From Ruminococcus sp. HUN007 (GTDB lineage: Bacteria; Bacillota; Clostridia; Oscillospirales; Ruminococcaceae), in assembly GCF_000712055.1 (NCBI RefSeq), contig NZ_JOOA01000001.1:1-64000 (forward strand): a DNA stretch of 64,000 nucleotides, in the 5' to 3' direction. Made by a program: the position numbers and the translations under genes. The notes under the pieces are model-generated. The model worked only from the letters and a program-made list of their open reading frames with translations. It ran no database searches and had not been told where the DNA came from. Below are positions 46,459 through 56,275 of the stretch, in pieces. Positions within the stretch are counted from its first letter, which is position 1, and each line of letters starts with the position of its first letter.

Positions 46459-47187
46459 CTAAATATTTACGCATTTCTCGAGAATATCTTTCGTTTCTTT
46501 CCAGTTTGGAAGCATTACCTGAAGCAATGAATAAAACTTCTTTGAATGATTCGGATAGACAAAGTGACAAAACTCGTGATAAAGAACATACTCTATACAG
46601 AATTTTGGGGCTTCAATCAGTCGTTTGTTCAGTATAATGGTTTCTTTCTCTGGAAGACAGCTCCCCCATCTCGAAGACATTTCCCTTATTTTCAGTTCAG
46701 GAAAAGGAAGATCATAACAAGCAAATCTTCTGTATACATTCTGCATCACTTCTTCAAAAACTGATTTGCTGTACGATTCGATCCATTCAGTGAATTGTTC
46801 CATTATGCGTGGTTTATAATCCAGACGAAGTGCATTAATCTGAACGTATACACCATCGCATACTACTGATTCGTGAAAGCTTTTAACTATTTTCAGACGA
46901 TGATTTCTGCCAAGAAGAGTTATATTTTCACCGTTCACATACTGAAGTTCTGAAGAAGGTGCGATGTTACAATCAAATTCAGCAACGTGTTTCAGAATAT
47001 AGTTTTTTCGACTGATAACAAAAGAATCTATCTCGCTGACAGGAACATCTTCAGATGCAGATACATAAATACTGCTGTCATTGGTTATTCGCAGATTTAT
47101 ATTTTTTACTTTTTTTCTTTCAAGAATAAAACTAATAGATTGGTTTTCCGTTTTAACTACTCTTGATTCAGATGAAACATTTAGCAT
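46459..47187 (-). CDS. YgjP-like zinc metallopeptidase (M48/DUF45 type)
   Basis: 242 residues. The C-terminal domain carries the HEFCH zinc motif in YVLYHEFCHFVYPNHSKKF, preceded by MSSRWGSCLPEKETIILN, the usual lead-in for the family. The N-terminal half is beta-rich without other motifs. It overlaps the end of hsdR by 7 nt, an association commonly seen in type I restriction operons; its role there is not established. Confidence 0.9.
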   Translation of the reverse strand: MLNVSSESRVVKTENQSISFILERKKVKNINLRITNDSSIYVSASEDVPVSEIDSFVISRKNYILKHVAEFDCNIAPSSELQYVNGENITLLGRNHRLKIVKSFHESVVCDGVYVQINALRLDYKPRIMEQFTEWIESYSKSVFEEVMQNVYRRFACYDLPFPELKIREMSSRWGSCLPEKETIILNKRLIEAPKFCIEYVLYHEFCHFVYPNHSKKFYSLLQVMLPNWKETKDILEKCVNI

Positions 47188-50100
47188 CCGTACCTCCCGT
47201 GCGCTGACTGCTTAATCGTTTCCGTAATCGCATCCTGCGTCTCAACTGTCATGCCCCATTCGTATTTGTCACTGTAACAATAAAGTACATAATCAAATTC
47301 GCGATTAATTTTCTTATTAATTTCAGTGTTGCTTTCCCAGTCAACCTTACAGTTTTCCTGCATTATCTTTGCGATTTCAAGTGAAAGTTCTGCTTTTATA
47401 TCGTCAGAGATTTCAGCATTAATCCTTTCATTAAGTATAGTCGAAATTATGTAGTAATATACCTGAGCATTAGAATTATGCTGAATAGCTGAAGGAAACT
47501 GTATTTCCACTTTACCTTCTGAATAATCTTTTTTAATTTGATTCATTCTTGAAAGATATTCAGCTTCGCTTATAATCTGATTTCGATATTGTTCAAGCGC
47601 CTTCTCTATCTTTTCAGAGAACTTCTGATAAAATGCAGGATTTTCATCACGCTTCAAAGCAATACTTCTGGTAAGCCTGTATCGTATAGCATCAGCTTTT
47701 GCTCTGTCTGTACTGAGCCCGCTAAGTATCTCTTCCATTCCCTGAGAGTCGAGTATATCTACCGGAGCGGTTATTTTCTTAAGACCAGTAACAGAAAGGT
47801 TTCTGTCTAAAAGATTCTGCATAATAGGTTCATATTCCTTATTATCTACTGCATCCGAATATCTAAGTTTAACAACTTGCCTGAGTTTGGAAAAGAATAT
47901 AAAATCATTCTTAAATGTCTTCATTAAATCATCCGGAACAGCGTCATATGCCTTCTCCGAACCAACTACTAACGAAAGCGATTTGCCAAAATCACAAAGA
48001 CGATTATAAAAATCATTTCTTCTTTTTTCATCTTCAAGACTATCACTGAATTCATTAACATCAGTTTTATTTCTAACTAAAGAAAACATATCAATGATTT
48101 GTGAATGCGCATTTCTTAAATCACCAACTGCTTTCATTACATCAATTACAGCTCCGCTGATCTCAGAACCGTCGAATCCTTCAAGTCCTGCACCACTGTA
48201 CATATTCATTGCATCATCGAGCTTCTTAATAAGACCGCGATAATCAACGACAAGGCCGAAATCTTTTCCTTCACAAATTCGATTGGTTCGAGCTATAGCC
48301 TGTAGAAGTGCATGTTCCTTCAGTTCTTTGTCGATATAAAGCACCTGGCATAACGGCGCATCAAATCCAGTAAGAAGTTTGCTGCAGACTATAAGAATAT
48401 CAATCTCACCGTCTATGAATTTGTCCTTTAAAGCATCTTCATACTTATCTTCATTGCCATACTGTTTCATCATTTTATTCCAGTATGCAATCACTTTATT
48501 ATCAGTTTCCGAAAGAATATCATCTTCTCCTTCACGCTTATCCGGTGCTGATATAACAACAGCACAGTTCAGATTGCCAAGCAGTTCAAATGCCTCAAGA
48601 TATCTTACAGCATCTCGCTTGAAATTTACTGCAAGCATAGCTTTCATACCAGTGTCCTTTATGGACTCTGTAAAATGAACATCAATGTCCATTGCTATTC
48701 TGTTTATTCTTGCATCAGTAGACGAAAGGCGCTTTATACTGCTCCATTTTTTCTTCAGGTCTTCCCGCTCACGTTCATTCAATCTTTTGGTTGTTCTTTC
48801 AAACCACATATCTATGTTTTCTTCATCAACCTTCTGATCAATGAATCGTCCTTCATAGATAATCGGAACAATAGCTTTATCCTCTACGCCGTCTTTTATT
48901 GTGTATTTATGGATATAGCCAGAACCACCGAATCTTCCGACTGTTGATTTTTCTTTTTTCATAAGCGGAGTTCCGGTAAATCCGAGGTAACAGCCACGCG
49001 TAAATACCATTCTCATTTTGGCAGCCATTGTACCATAATTGCTTCTGTGGCTTTCGTCTACAAGCACGAAAATGTTATTATTATCAAGTTTTACTTTCTG
49101 ATTTGCTGCAGCAGTAAATTTATTGATTACTGTTGTAATAACATCAACCTTATTGCTGTTTATAAGATCTATAAGATGTTTACCTGTCGATGCTTTTGCT
49201 GGAGAAAGTCTTGTATGCGCAAATGTGCTCGCTATTTGTTTATCAAGATCTTTACGGTCTGTAACAATAACTACTCTTGGATTACAATCAGACATCTCCA
49301 TCAGTATATACTTTGCAAGCATAACCATGGTCAATGACTTACCACTGCCCTGCGTATGCCATATAACACCACCCTGCCTGTTTCCGTATTCATCAAAAGT
49401 ATTGATCGTTTTGATTATGTTCCGTATAGCAAAGAACTGCTGATGTCTACAGATTTTCTTTATATTCGCATCAAATACGATGAAATATCTTGTTATTTCC
49501 ATCAGTCTTTCAGGAGACAGTAACGATACTATGTCTTTATCCTGCTGGGTAACTGTTCTGTCAATTACTGTACTCTCAAGTATTTCATCACGCCATGACA
49601 CATCTTCTTCACGCCACACATTCCAGAATTTCTTTGCTGTTCCCGTGGTCGCATATTTTACATTGTTTGTGTTTGTACCCATTACCACCTGAGCAAATTT
49701 GAAAAGCTGAGGAGTATAATCGTTTTTCTGATTACGTATCATCTGTTCAACAGCTCTGTCAACAGAAAGCAAAGGACTTTTACATTCAATTACTGCAAAA
49801 GGTATACCGTTAATAAAAAGAACTATGTCCGGCCTTGTATCGTTTCTGCGATCAATACTGTGTACAGAAAATTCTTCAGCTATATGAAATACGTTATTGG
49901 ACGGGTTTTCCCAGTCAATGTATTTCATATTAAACTCCTGCGTTCTTCCGTCAGGTAATGTTTCCGGAAAACTCTTTCCAAGCATAATAGCATTATAAAC
50001 TTTTTCACTGGAAACAACAAGATTATCTGCAAGTGGTTCATCCAGTTCGTTTACTGCTCTGTTGATATTATCTTCAGAGAATTTAAATGTTTCTCCGCAG

Positions 50101-50282
50101 AAATCATAGCTGTTTATTTTCTCAAGCTGCTCTTTTAGAATCTGTCTCAATAAAACATTATAATGATTTCCACGGTTGTCATCACACTGTTCGACTGAAA
50201 TATACTCATAACCAAGTTTAATAAGTAAATCAATTGCAGGACGTTTGCTGATATTATTTTCAAGGTATTCGCTGCTGTTCAT
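47181..50282 (-). CDS. hsdR: Type I restriction enzyme R subunit
   Basis: 1033 residues. An N-terminal nuclease domain with RPDIVLFINGIPFAVIECKS (PD-(D/E)xK), then a superfamily 2 helicase-translocase: WHTQGSGKSLTMVMLA (Walker A), LVDESHRSNYG (DEAH-like box), GFTGTPLMKKE and QAIARTNRI (motif VI). It cleaves unmodified DNA after ATP-driven translocation when joined to HsdM and HsdS. The gene is intact, so function depends on which specificity subunit remains available. Confidence 0.95.
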   Translation of the reverse strand: MNSSEYLENNISKRPAIDLLIKLGYEYISVEQCDDNRGNHYNVLLRQILKEQLEKINSYDFCGETFKFSEDNINRAVNELDEPLADNLVVSSEKVYNAIMLGKSFPETLPDGRTQEFNMKYIDWENPSNNVFHIAEEFSVHSIDRRNDTRPDIVLFINGIPFAVIECKSPLLSVDRAVEQMIRNQKNDYTPQLFKFAQVVMGTNTNNVKYATTGTAKKFWNVWREEDVSWRDEILESTVIDRTVTQQDKDIVSLLSPERLMEITRYFIVFDANIKKICRHQQFFAIRNIIKTINTFDEYGNRQGGVIWHTQGSGKSLTMVMLAKYILMEMSDCNPRVVIVTDRKDLDKQIASTFAHTRLSPAKASTGKHLIDLINSNKVDVITTVINKFTAAANQKVKLDNNNIFVLVDESHRSNYGTMAAKMRMVFTRGCYLGFTGTPLMKKEKSTVGRFGGSGYIHKYTIKDGVEDKAIVPIIYEGRFIDQKVDEENIDMWFERTTKRLNEREREDLKKKWSSIKRLSSTDARINRIAMDIDVHFTESIKDTGMKAMLAVNFKRDAVRYLEAFELLGNLNCAVVISAPDKREGEDDILSETDNKVIAYWNKMMKQYGNEDKYEDALKDKFIDGEIDILIVCSKLLTGFDAPLCQVLYIDKELKEHALLQAIARTNRICEGKDFGLVVDYRGLIKKLDDAMNMYSGAGLEGFDGSEISGAVIDVMKAVGDLRNAHSQIIDMFSLVRNKTDVNEFSDSLEDEKRRNDFYNRLCDFGKSLSLVVGSEKAYDAVPDDLMKTFKNDFIFFSKLRQVVKLRYSDAVDNKEYEPIMQNLLDRNLSVTGLKKITAPVDILDSQGMEEILSGLSTDRAKADAIRYRLTRSIALKRDENPAFYQKFSEKIEKALEQYRNQIISEAEYLSRMNQIKKDYSEGKVEIQFPSAIQHNSNAQVYYYIISTILNERINAEISDDIKAELSLEIAKIMQENCKVDWESNTEINKKINREFDYVLYCYSDKYEWGMTVETQDAITETIKQSAHGRYGC

Positions 50283-50286
50283 AAAA

Positions 50287-50967
50287 TCACCTCAGTTCAG
50301 GAACATTAGATAACTCAGTTATAACTACAGGTACGTCTTCTTTTCCTATAAGCATTTGTTCATTTGAAAAAATATATAGTTTATTCATATTTTCTTCATA
50401 ATAAGCATTTGCAACAAGATAATAATCATTATTATCTGTTAATATCACTCTGGAATTTACCACTCTATGATTTCCAGTAATATAAGGATTCTCTCGGCTT
50501 TGATCTTCTCTTAAATTACTGTAATTTTCTTCTTCATCTAATGATACTATTCGAAAACATTTTTCTCTTGCTGCTTTATTCTTTCCATATCCGCCAGCAT
50601 ACAAAACCATAATAACAGCTGTGATTATGAAAAAACTTGCAATCAAAAAATAACCTTTTTTCCTAGACGTCTGTACATTGTCAGTCATATTATTTCCAAC
50701 CGACTCTATACTGACCTGATACATTCGATTTCTTGCATTTGACAGATGAACAAAGATATTTCTTAATTTTAAAGATTTCCGACATTTAACATAATAATTA
50801 AAACTTCTTTTAGGATGAAATATTACAACATGTAAAAACGTTAGTATATCAAAATAAATTGACAATGTAAATGGCAGTCCAATACAAAATGCAACAACTA
50901 TTTCGATTACTATTCGCATCATAATATAAGATAAACCAGTGAAGTGTACTGCAATAACTGATAACAC
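50287..50967 (-). CDS. Putative membrane protein, possibly the C-terminal part of an IS-split gene
   Basis: 226 residues from a GTG at 50967; the frame stays open upstream to about 51028, inside the presumed left flank of the IS1380-type element. It has one or two N-terminal hydrophobic stretches (about 1-45), a basic segment, another helix (KKGYFLIASFFIITAVIMVLYA) and a hydrophilic C-terminal domain of about 90 residues. No family is recognised. It lies 4 bp from hsdR. The membrane protein at 52603-53034 ends abruptly on the other side of the IS, so the two may once have been one gene. Confidence 0.5.
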   Translation of the reverse strand: MLSVIAVHFTGLSYIMMRIVIEIVVAFCIGLPFTLSIYFDILTFLHVVIFHPKRSFNYYVKCRKSLKLRNIFVHLSNARNRMYQVSIESVGNNMTDNVQTSRKKGYFLIASFFIITAVIMVLYAGGYGKNKAAREKCFRIVSLDEEENYSNLREDQSRENPYITGNHRVVNSRVILTDNNDYYLVANAYYEENMNKLYIFSNEQMLIGKEDVPVVITELSNVPELR

Positions 50968-51045
50968 AGGTAAAAGATAAACTAACCCGAATAATTCACG
51001 AAACTTCGGAACGCTGTGAAAAATTATGAATTTCTAAAAATCAAT

Positions 51046-52579
51046 TTTCAAAAGTGAAAATTCGGAATATTTGCCACTATAAAACAGTTCGAGATGGTAC
51101 ACCTATCCTGTAAATATATTTTTTTTGATTTTTCGATTTTCAAAATACTTGGTTTTCCACAACTATTCATTCAGCTGTACATAAAGCTGTTGAATATTGA
51201 TATACGTTTCTATAATATCGCTCTTGTGTACGCAATTGCTGCAGAACTTAAAGTATTTGTATCTGGACTTGCATACAATTTTTCCTGCTACTTTGAATAT
51301 AGCCATACGTATAGTATTGGCATTACAGTTTCTAAGTCTTTTACTCAAGGCAAATCTTCTAAACAGATTGAAGATGTTGTATGCAAGCGCATGGATAAGA
51401 AATCGGTTAGCGTTTACAGTCATCGACTTACTGCTGACATGTCGGAATCCAAATTCGTTCTTACCTTCCTTGATGAAGTTTTCCATAGCACCGCGTTTAC
51501 AGTATGCATTGATGAGCTGCTGCGCTTCGCTTTTCATTGAAGTAACAACAAAGGTGTACATGTAAATCATCTGGCCGTATGGTTTTTCAATTTTGAAAAC
51601 AACACGTCTCGGGTGTTTCCACGAGGAAGCCTGATATTCGAATTCTCCGTATGTACATGCATAGTCAAGCGAATTCAAATCTACAGCTGTTTTCAAATCT
51701 TTAAGTTTAGCTTCTGCGAGCTGTCTGAGTACATTATTTTCCTTCAGCCTGATTACATAGCTGATACCATACTTTTCACAAAGATCATATATTTCCGGAG
51801 CGGCAAAACCGCTGTCTCCTCTGAGCATACAGTTCATATCAGGATATGATTCAGTATACTCTTTGAATATTGGTTCAAGAAAATCTGCAGCATCTTTACT
51901 GCAGTATTTTGATCCTTCGCGTAATTCAGCTCCAATGAGGTCTTTGGTTAATGCATCATAGCATAGTAATGGATGATATCCAACGTTCTGATAATGAAAG
52001 TTGAAGGCTGTGCCTTCCTGATTCCCATAAGTATCAAGCAATGTTGAATCCAAGTCAAAGACTATGAATTCAGGTCTTTTAATTGCATAAGCTATTCTTC
52101 TTAACTCAGTCAGTATACAGTTAAGCTGCTTGATTGTAGTTCCATCTGCGCGGCTGAAAAATCTTGACATTGATGACTGTGAAGCAATGCGATCCTTGTT
52201 TAGGGAAGTTGTGAGAACATGTTCATGAGCAAGCTCATTAGCATCGTAATCGTTGTAGTATGAAAGAAAAATCTGTGAAATTGCCTGATGAAGATTATCT
52301 GCGTCAGTGTGAAATCTAACAGCGGAATCTTTTGTTTTAAACAGCTGAAACAGCTTTTTTATACCTGTTACATGCATGAATTCTTCTATCAAAAGGGCAC
52401 CGGAATCTGACGTTAAATCGCCACCATCGAAATTAAATTTCACAGAACTATTGAATTTAAATGAAAAATCGCTTATACTATTAATCATGAGAGCTTCTCC
52501 TTTGTTATTTTGTTGTTTGGCGATTTCAATTATAACAAATTTGAAGCTCTTTTTCTATACCATAGCTTCACTTTTTAGG
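51046..52579 (-). mobile_element. IS1380-type insertion sequence, boundaries approximate
   Basis: About 1.53 kb containing one transposase gene. The right end, read inward, is CCTAAAAAGTGAAGC, beginning with CCT as in IS1380-family ends. The best left match, TTTCAAAAGTGAAAA (51046-51060), is partial. No clear target duplication was found, so the left boundary is uncertain. Confidence 0.6.
51163..52488 (-). CDS. IS1380-family DDE transposase
   Basis: 441 residues, intact, with AAAGGAG 10 nt before the ATG. The N-terminal FNFDGGDLTSDSGALLIEEF is a hallmark of the family; DLDSTLLDTYGNQEGTAFNFHYQNVGYHPLLCYD and LRGDSGFAAPEIY supply the first acidic catalytic residues, with KEGKNEFGFRH near the third. 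The complete frame suggests a possibly active element. Confidence 0.93.
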   Translation of the reverse strand: MINSISDFSFKFNSSVKFNFDGGDLTSDSGALLIEEFMHVTGIKKLFQLFKTKDSAVRFHTDADNLHQAISQIFLSYYNDYDANELAHEHVLTTSLNKDRIASQSSMSRFFSRADGTTIKQLNCILTELRRIAYAIKRPEFIVFDLDSTLLDTYGNQEGTAFNFHYQNVGYHPLLCYDALTKDLIGAELREGSKYCSKDAADFLEPIFKEYTESYPDMNCMLRGDSGFAAPEIYDLCEKYGISYVIRLKENNVLRQLAEAKLKDLKTAVDLNSLDYACTYGEFEYQASSWKHPRRVVFKIEKPYGQMIYMYTFVVTSMKSEAQQLINAYCKRGAMENFIKEGKNEFGFRHVSSKSMTVNANRFLIHALAYNIFNLFRRFALSKRLRNCNANTIRMAIFKVAGKIVCKSRYKYFKFCSNCVHKSDIIETYINIQQLYVQLNE

Positions 52580-52602
52580 TGAAACATGAAAAACTTTTTA
52601 AA

Positions 52603-53034
52603 TTACATGATTATGTGGCTGAAAAGAGTTTCTTTATGCCGCGATGAATAATTCAGGACTAATATTCCTAAAAAGACTATTTTAATTTTTAACTTCGTAG
52701 ATTCTTTGTGACAAAACAAAAATATATACAAAGATACAACGTTTAAACATAGTGCTGCTAATCCCAAAAATCCATTCGAAAGTAATTTGAAAATAGTAGT
52801 TGATAATTCTATGTTTGTCCATGATTCGTCAACATTAAAATAACCTAAATATGAACTTTGGCTTATATATATTAAAAACGTGATCACAGCGCCGATAACA
52901 GGAATCAACGCAGCAATTCCGCTAAACACTAATCCATATTTATCTTTTAGTTTTTCAGCTATACTATTTAATGAATTAGTGCTGTTTTCATCATTACTTT
53001 GACTATTGTTATCTATTATTTCTTCATTAGTCAT
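52603..53034 (-). CDS. Putative membrane protein, apparently truncated by an IS
   Basis: 143 residues from ATG 53034 (an in-frame GTG lies 6 nt upstream); its first codons overlap the hsdS stop by 8 nt. A polar, Asn/Ser-rich N terminus is followed by helices at about 36-60 (FSGIAALIPVIGAVITFLIY) and 85-110, and a third hydrophobic stretch that stops after LGILVLNYSS. The frame ends just before the right end of the IS1380-type element. No domain family recognised; it may be the front of the protein whose rear is at 50287-50967. Confidence 0.5.
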   Translation of the reverse strand: MTNEEIIDNNSQSNDENSTNSLNSIAEKLKDKYGLVFSGIAALIPVIGAVITFLIYISQSSYLGYFNVDESWTNIELSTTIFKLLSNGFLGLAALCLNVVSLYIFLFCHKESTKLKIKIVFLGILVLNYSSRHKETLFSHIIM

Positions 53035-53937
53035 TAACACATCTCACCTTACCTGTAAGTAACAACTGCATGAGTGCTTTCTTCTTTTTCTTTTCGGCTT
53101 CTAACTTACGCTGATGAAGGGTGATTAAGCCGTCAACACTGGTGAGAAATTCAGCTATACGCTTTTGTTCTTCGTAATATGGTGATACCATAATTTCACC
53201 TGACAACCATTCATCGTTTGAAATATTCATGGTGTTTTTTACACCTTTTCTTACCAAAGGACTAAGATAGTTATTTGTCTTTTGAGGGGTATCAAAACAA
53301 TAGTAAATGAATTTAGAGTCGTTCCCCTCAGTTGTTACATTAACTATATAAAGTGGCGATATTATACCTGTTTCCTCGGCTACAATCTTTATTATTCCGA
53401 ATGGTTTTGCCTGCAATGGTGAACGAGTATAGATGATGTCACCTGTCTCAACAACCTTATAATTGGATATATCTTCACCGGCAAAACTTCTACCCTGAAA
53501 CCTGATTTGATTGACACAACCGAATTCATCTGAAACCGATAAAACATCTTGTTTTGTATACTGATTTCCGTTCTTTCGTGTGGCAATTTCAAGTATTTCT
53601 GACAACTTGCGCTGTTTCCAAGCATCAGTAAATCCCTTAAATCTCAACTCCGGATATCTGCTTCCTTTCTTCGGGAACATTTTTTCCAGATATGCTTTTT
53701 TCAGTTTCTTGAGGGATTCTACTTTCTGCTCCTGAAGGGAGATTAGTTTGTCCTGGGTGGTGAGGATGGAGGCGATTTTTTGTTGTTCTACAAGCGATGG
53801 TAGTTGACAGCTTACTTTAACAAAAGATTTCCAATATAATCTTTTTCTAAAATCAGTTACTCCATAAGATAAATCATTAATCTGGCCAATGATATCTTTG
53901 CTTCTAAGAAGATAATTCATAAACATTGGATAAATTT

Positions 53938-55430
53938 GAGGCATCGTTAATATGTGTGGTAACTTTTCCGCCTCTGTTCTTTATCCTTTTGCTGCTATTA
54001 GAGAAACCAGCGTGTGTGGATATCAGTGTCAAGGGTTTCCGCGTAGCGGTGCTTGCACCCTTGATACTGATATTCACATATGCTACAATTTCTAATTGCA
54101 GAAGAAGGATGAACGCTAATTCCAAGGCAGTCTAACATCAATGCCTGAGCATCTCAGCATTATCATAGCTAACATGTTATCGATATTTCTGAAGCCATAG
54201 GCCATACGTATAGATAGTTTTATCTTGTTGTTAATTGCTTCAACTCTTGCGTTCGAAAGATGATATTTTATCGTGTTCAGAATCGATTTTCTATGACGAT
54301 TGATTTTCTTTTGTAGCTCAACAAACTTTGGCAAACGACAATGTCTTGCCCACTTAATCCATGCATCAAGTTTTTCTTCAGCCTCCTCAGCTGTATCACT
54401 ATGAAAGACGTATCTAAGCGCTTCTTTAAGTTTGTAAGCTCTGAATAGTTTAGGATCTGTTTTCGATATCCAGTCAATCTTGTCAGCTTGCCTGGACGTG
54501 AGTTTTTCCATCGACTTTCCTAATATGAGCTTGGATGTCTTTATTTCTTTAGCAACGTCAATCGTCTTCGGAGTATCCTTGGGCTTACGACCACGTTTGG
54601 CTGGTCTTTTACATAGTGCTACTTCCTTTTTGATTGAACGCCATGTATCTACGCGCATATCGTCAAGTGCTTCCATTGCCCAGCTGATTACGTGAAAAGG
54701 ATCTACATAGCGCTCAGCGTTTGGACAGTATTCTTTTATACATTCATCAATCCATTTAGCTCCGTCTCCGGATACGAGTTGTATGTTTGCTCTCTGTTCT
54801 TCTGTTAGCTGATCAAAGAATGAAGAAAACACACTTTTACCATGACCTTCAGATGCCCATATCACCTTTCCGGTATCATGGTTTATCACCGTCGTTATGT
54901 ATTTATGACCTTTCTTGTAGCTTGTTTCATCTACACCGATTCTAAAGAGATTATTAAATCTTTTTTCAGGGTCAGTATCAAGTGCATCGTTTACTCTTTT
55001 AACGATTGCTCCAACGGTACCCCATGAAATTCTCATGAATTCTGAAACTGCAACTTTAGAACAATTAACAGCCAGCCAGGCTGTTATCTGCTCAAAATCA
55101 TAGGTGAAACCTGAGTTATGCCTTGCCCACGGAAACTGACATGTAACTACTCCGTGTTCAGGACACCTGACTCTGCATGATGGGGCTACAAGTATCACTT
55201 TGTATGTTGACCAGTCACATGCTCGCCACGTTCTTGCTCCATAGTTTCCTGCATCATATACTTTACATTTCCTGCCGCAGATTCCGCATCTGCACTGATG
55301 TCCTTTGGTTGCATGGACCTTCCTGTTTTAATTTTTTCTCGTCAAAAAAATCATAACAGATATCATATGCTTTTTCAATTTTTTACGGCTTTTTCTGCGA
55401 TTTTATTTCCACACATGTTAATGAAGAGCC
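53938..55430 (-). mobile_element. ISL3-family insertion sequence with 8-bp target duplication
   Basis: 1493 bp flanked by ATAAATTT at 53930-53937 and 55431-55438. The terminal 22 bp read inward, GAGGCATCGTTAATATGTGTGG and GGCTCTTCATTAACATGTGTGG written in two halves, agree at 16 of 22 positions, the inner eight bases being identical. An 8-bp duplication and GGCTCTT-like end are usual for ISL3. The region 53938-54115 beyond the transposase stop carries only end sequence and no gene. Confidence 0.93.
54116..55198 (-). CDS. ISL3-family transposase, N terminus uncertain
   Basis: 360 residues from a GTG at 55198. The DDE core is clear: RIGVDETSYKKGHKYITTVINHD, LVSGDGAKWIDECIKEYCPNA, DPFHVISWAMEALD and the C-terminal NARVEAINNKIKLSIRMAYGFRN. 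Upstream the frame remains open and encodes CRCGICGRKC and later CRVRC, the zinc-binding N terminus expected in the family, but reaches a TAA near 55334 without a good start codon. An upstream frame (KAYDICYDFFDEKKLKQ) looks like the missing beginning, so a one-base slip in the A-rich stretch near 55334-55340 is likely. Confidence 0.85.
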   Translation of the reverse strand: MILVAPSCRVRCPEHGVVTCQFPWARHNSGFTYDFEQITAWLAVNCSKVAVSEFMRISWGTVGAIVKRVNDALDTDPEKRFNNLFRIGVDETSYKKGHKYITTVINHDTGKVIWASEGHGKSVFSSFFDQLTEEQRANIQLVSGDGAKWIDECIKEYCPNAERYVDPFHVISWAMEALDDMRVDTWRSIKKEVALCKRPAKRGRKPKDTPKTIDVAKEIKTSKLILGKSMEKLTSRQADKIDWISKTDPKLFRAYKLKEALRYVFHSDTAEEAEEKLDAWIKWARHCRLPKFVELQKKINRHRKSILNTIKYHLSNARVEAINNKIKLSIRMAYGFRNIDNMLAMIMLRCSGIDVRLPWN

Positions 55431-55885
55431 ATAAATTTTTTCATTTGGAATTGCTGAAATATAAGCTGGACTAACCATTCCTTCATTTGTAACAACTCCA
55501 ATTGCCCCCTGCCATGCACGCATCATATTAAAAACCACATCGCCGCTATATACGTGCTTATATACTGATTTATCTTCACTTCGTTTCACTTTCTTACCTA
55601 AATCTTCCTCTTCAAGTTCACCATCAGATACACCCGTATGAATTGACACCGTTAAGATTTGAAGTGAATCATTACCTCTTTCATTACGTTCTATATAAAG
55701 ATCGTCAAGTTTATAGCATTCCCAATTTTCAGGAATAATCTTTTTCCCGACTTTTTTATATCCCATCGGCACAACACCATTTTCTATATCTTCTATCCTT
55801 TTCTTAACTTCTAGTGTCATATAATTCACCATCCTTTTTTATTTTCTATGGAATTTCAAGTTTAATATTGCTTATTATCTGTATT

Positions 55886-56035
55886 CTACATAGTATCAAT
55901 TTGACACTTTGTGGCCTCTAAAGTATCAACCAAAGTATCAGTTTGACACTTTGAAACCTCTAAAGTGTCAACCGAAGTGTCTGTTTGACACTTTGAATCC
56001 TCTAAAGTATCATTCAAAGTATCAGACTGACACTT
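55886..56035 (-). repeat. 42-bp tandem repeats encoding KCQTDTLVDTLE(V/A/D)(S/T) units
   Basis: Read on the minus strand, this is three and a half copies of a 14-residue unit, KCQSDTLNDTLEDS, KCQTDTSVDTLEVS, KCQTDTLVDTLEAT, KCQIDTM, then stop TAG: 50 codons with no internal stop. There is no good start codon in frame; a TAA lies just upstream. It lies between dinD and hsdS. It may be the surviving 3' end of a repeat protein or a length-variable spacer. The remaining bases of 55833-55885 are AT-rich leader of hsdS. Confidence 0.7.
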
Positions 56036-56109
56036 TAGAATTTATGGAGTATTTATTACCGTCTGCTTTTACGGCATCTTTACCACCTTTTCCCAACACA
56101 GTTTTTCGT

Positions 56110-56258
56110 CTCTTCTAGCACCATTTTCGACTTCTCTGGCACCATTTTCAGCTTCTCTAGCACTGTTTTTCAGCTTCTCTAGCACTGTTTTCAGCTTCTC
56201 TAGCACCATCTATACCGAACTTTATACCGAACTCTTTACCGAACTCTTTACCGAAACT
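56110..56258 (-). repeat. 21-bp and 12-bp tandem repeats downstream of dinD
   Basis: On the minus strand, about four 12-bp units near TTCGGTAAAGAG (56208-56258) run into four to five 21-bp units near GGTGCTAGAGAAGCTGAAAAC (56110-56205). In one frame they read FGKEFGKEFGIKFGID then GAREAEN-SAREAE heptads, a coiled-coil-like pattern, until an extra A breaks the frame. The 12-bp unit also occurs upstream of dinD. Confidence 0.7.
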
Positions 56259-56275
56259 TTGACGGTATAAAGTTA

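Larger units (their letters stand above)
53027..55832 (-). pseudogene. hsdS: Type I restriction specificity subunit interrupted by an ISL3-family element
   Basis: The N-terminal part (55832 to about 55431) holds a start and part of the first target-recognition domain (IIPENWECYKLDDLYIERN). The C-terminal part (53937 to 53027) has the rest of that domain, a central repeat LVEQQKIASILTTQDKLISLQEQKVESLKKLKKAYLEKMF, a second recognition domain and a matching final repeat. Removing the 1493-bp element plus one 8-bp target copy gives 1305 bp, exactly 435 codons, joining PNEKIY to PMFMNYLL in frame: a 434-residue protein of normal HsdS size. The insertion therefore looks recent and clean. Confidence 0.92.

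Noticed and set aside
55886..56258. CRISPR array
   Set aside because: The repeats are directly tandem with 12-, 21- and 42-bp periods and no unique spacers, and no cas gene is present.
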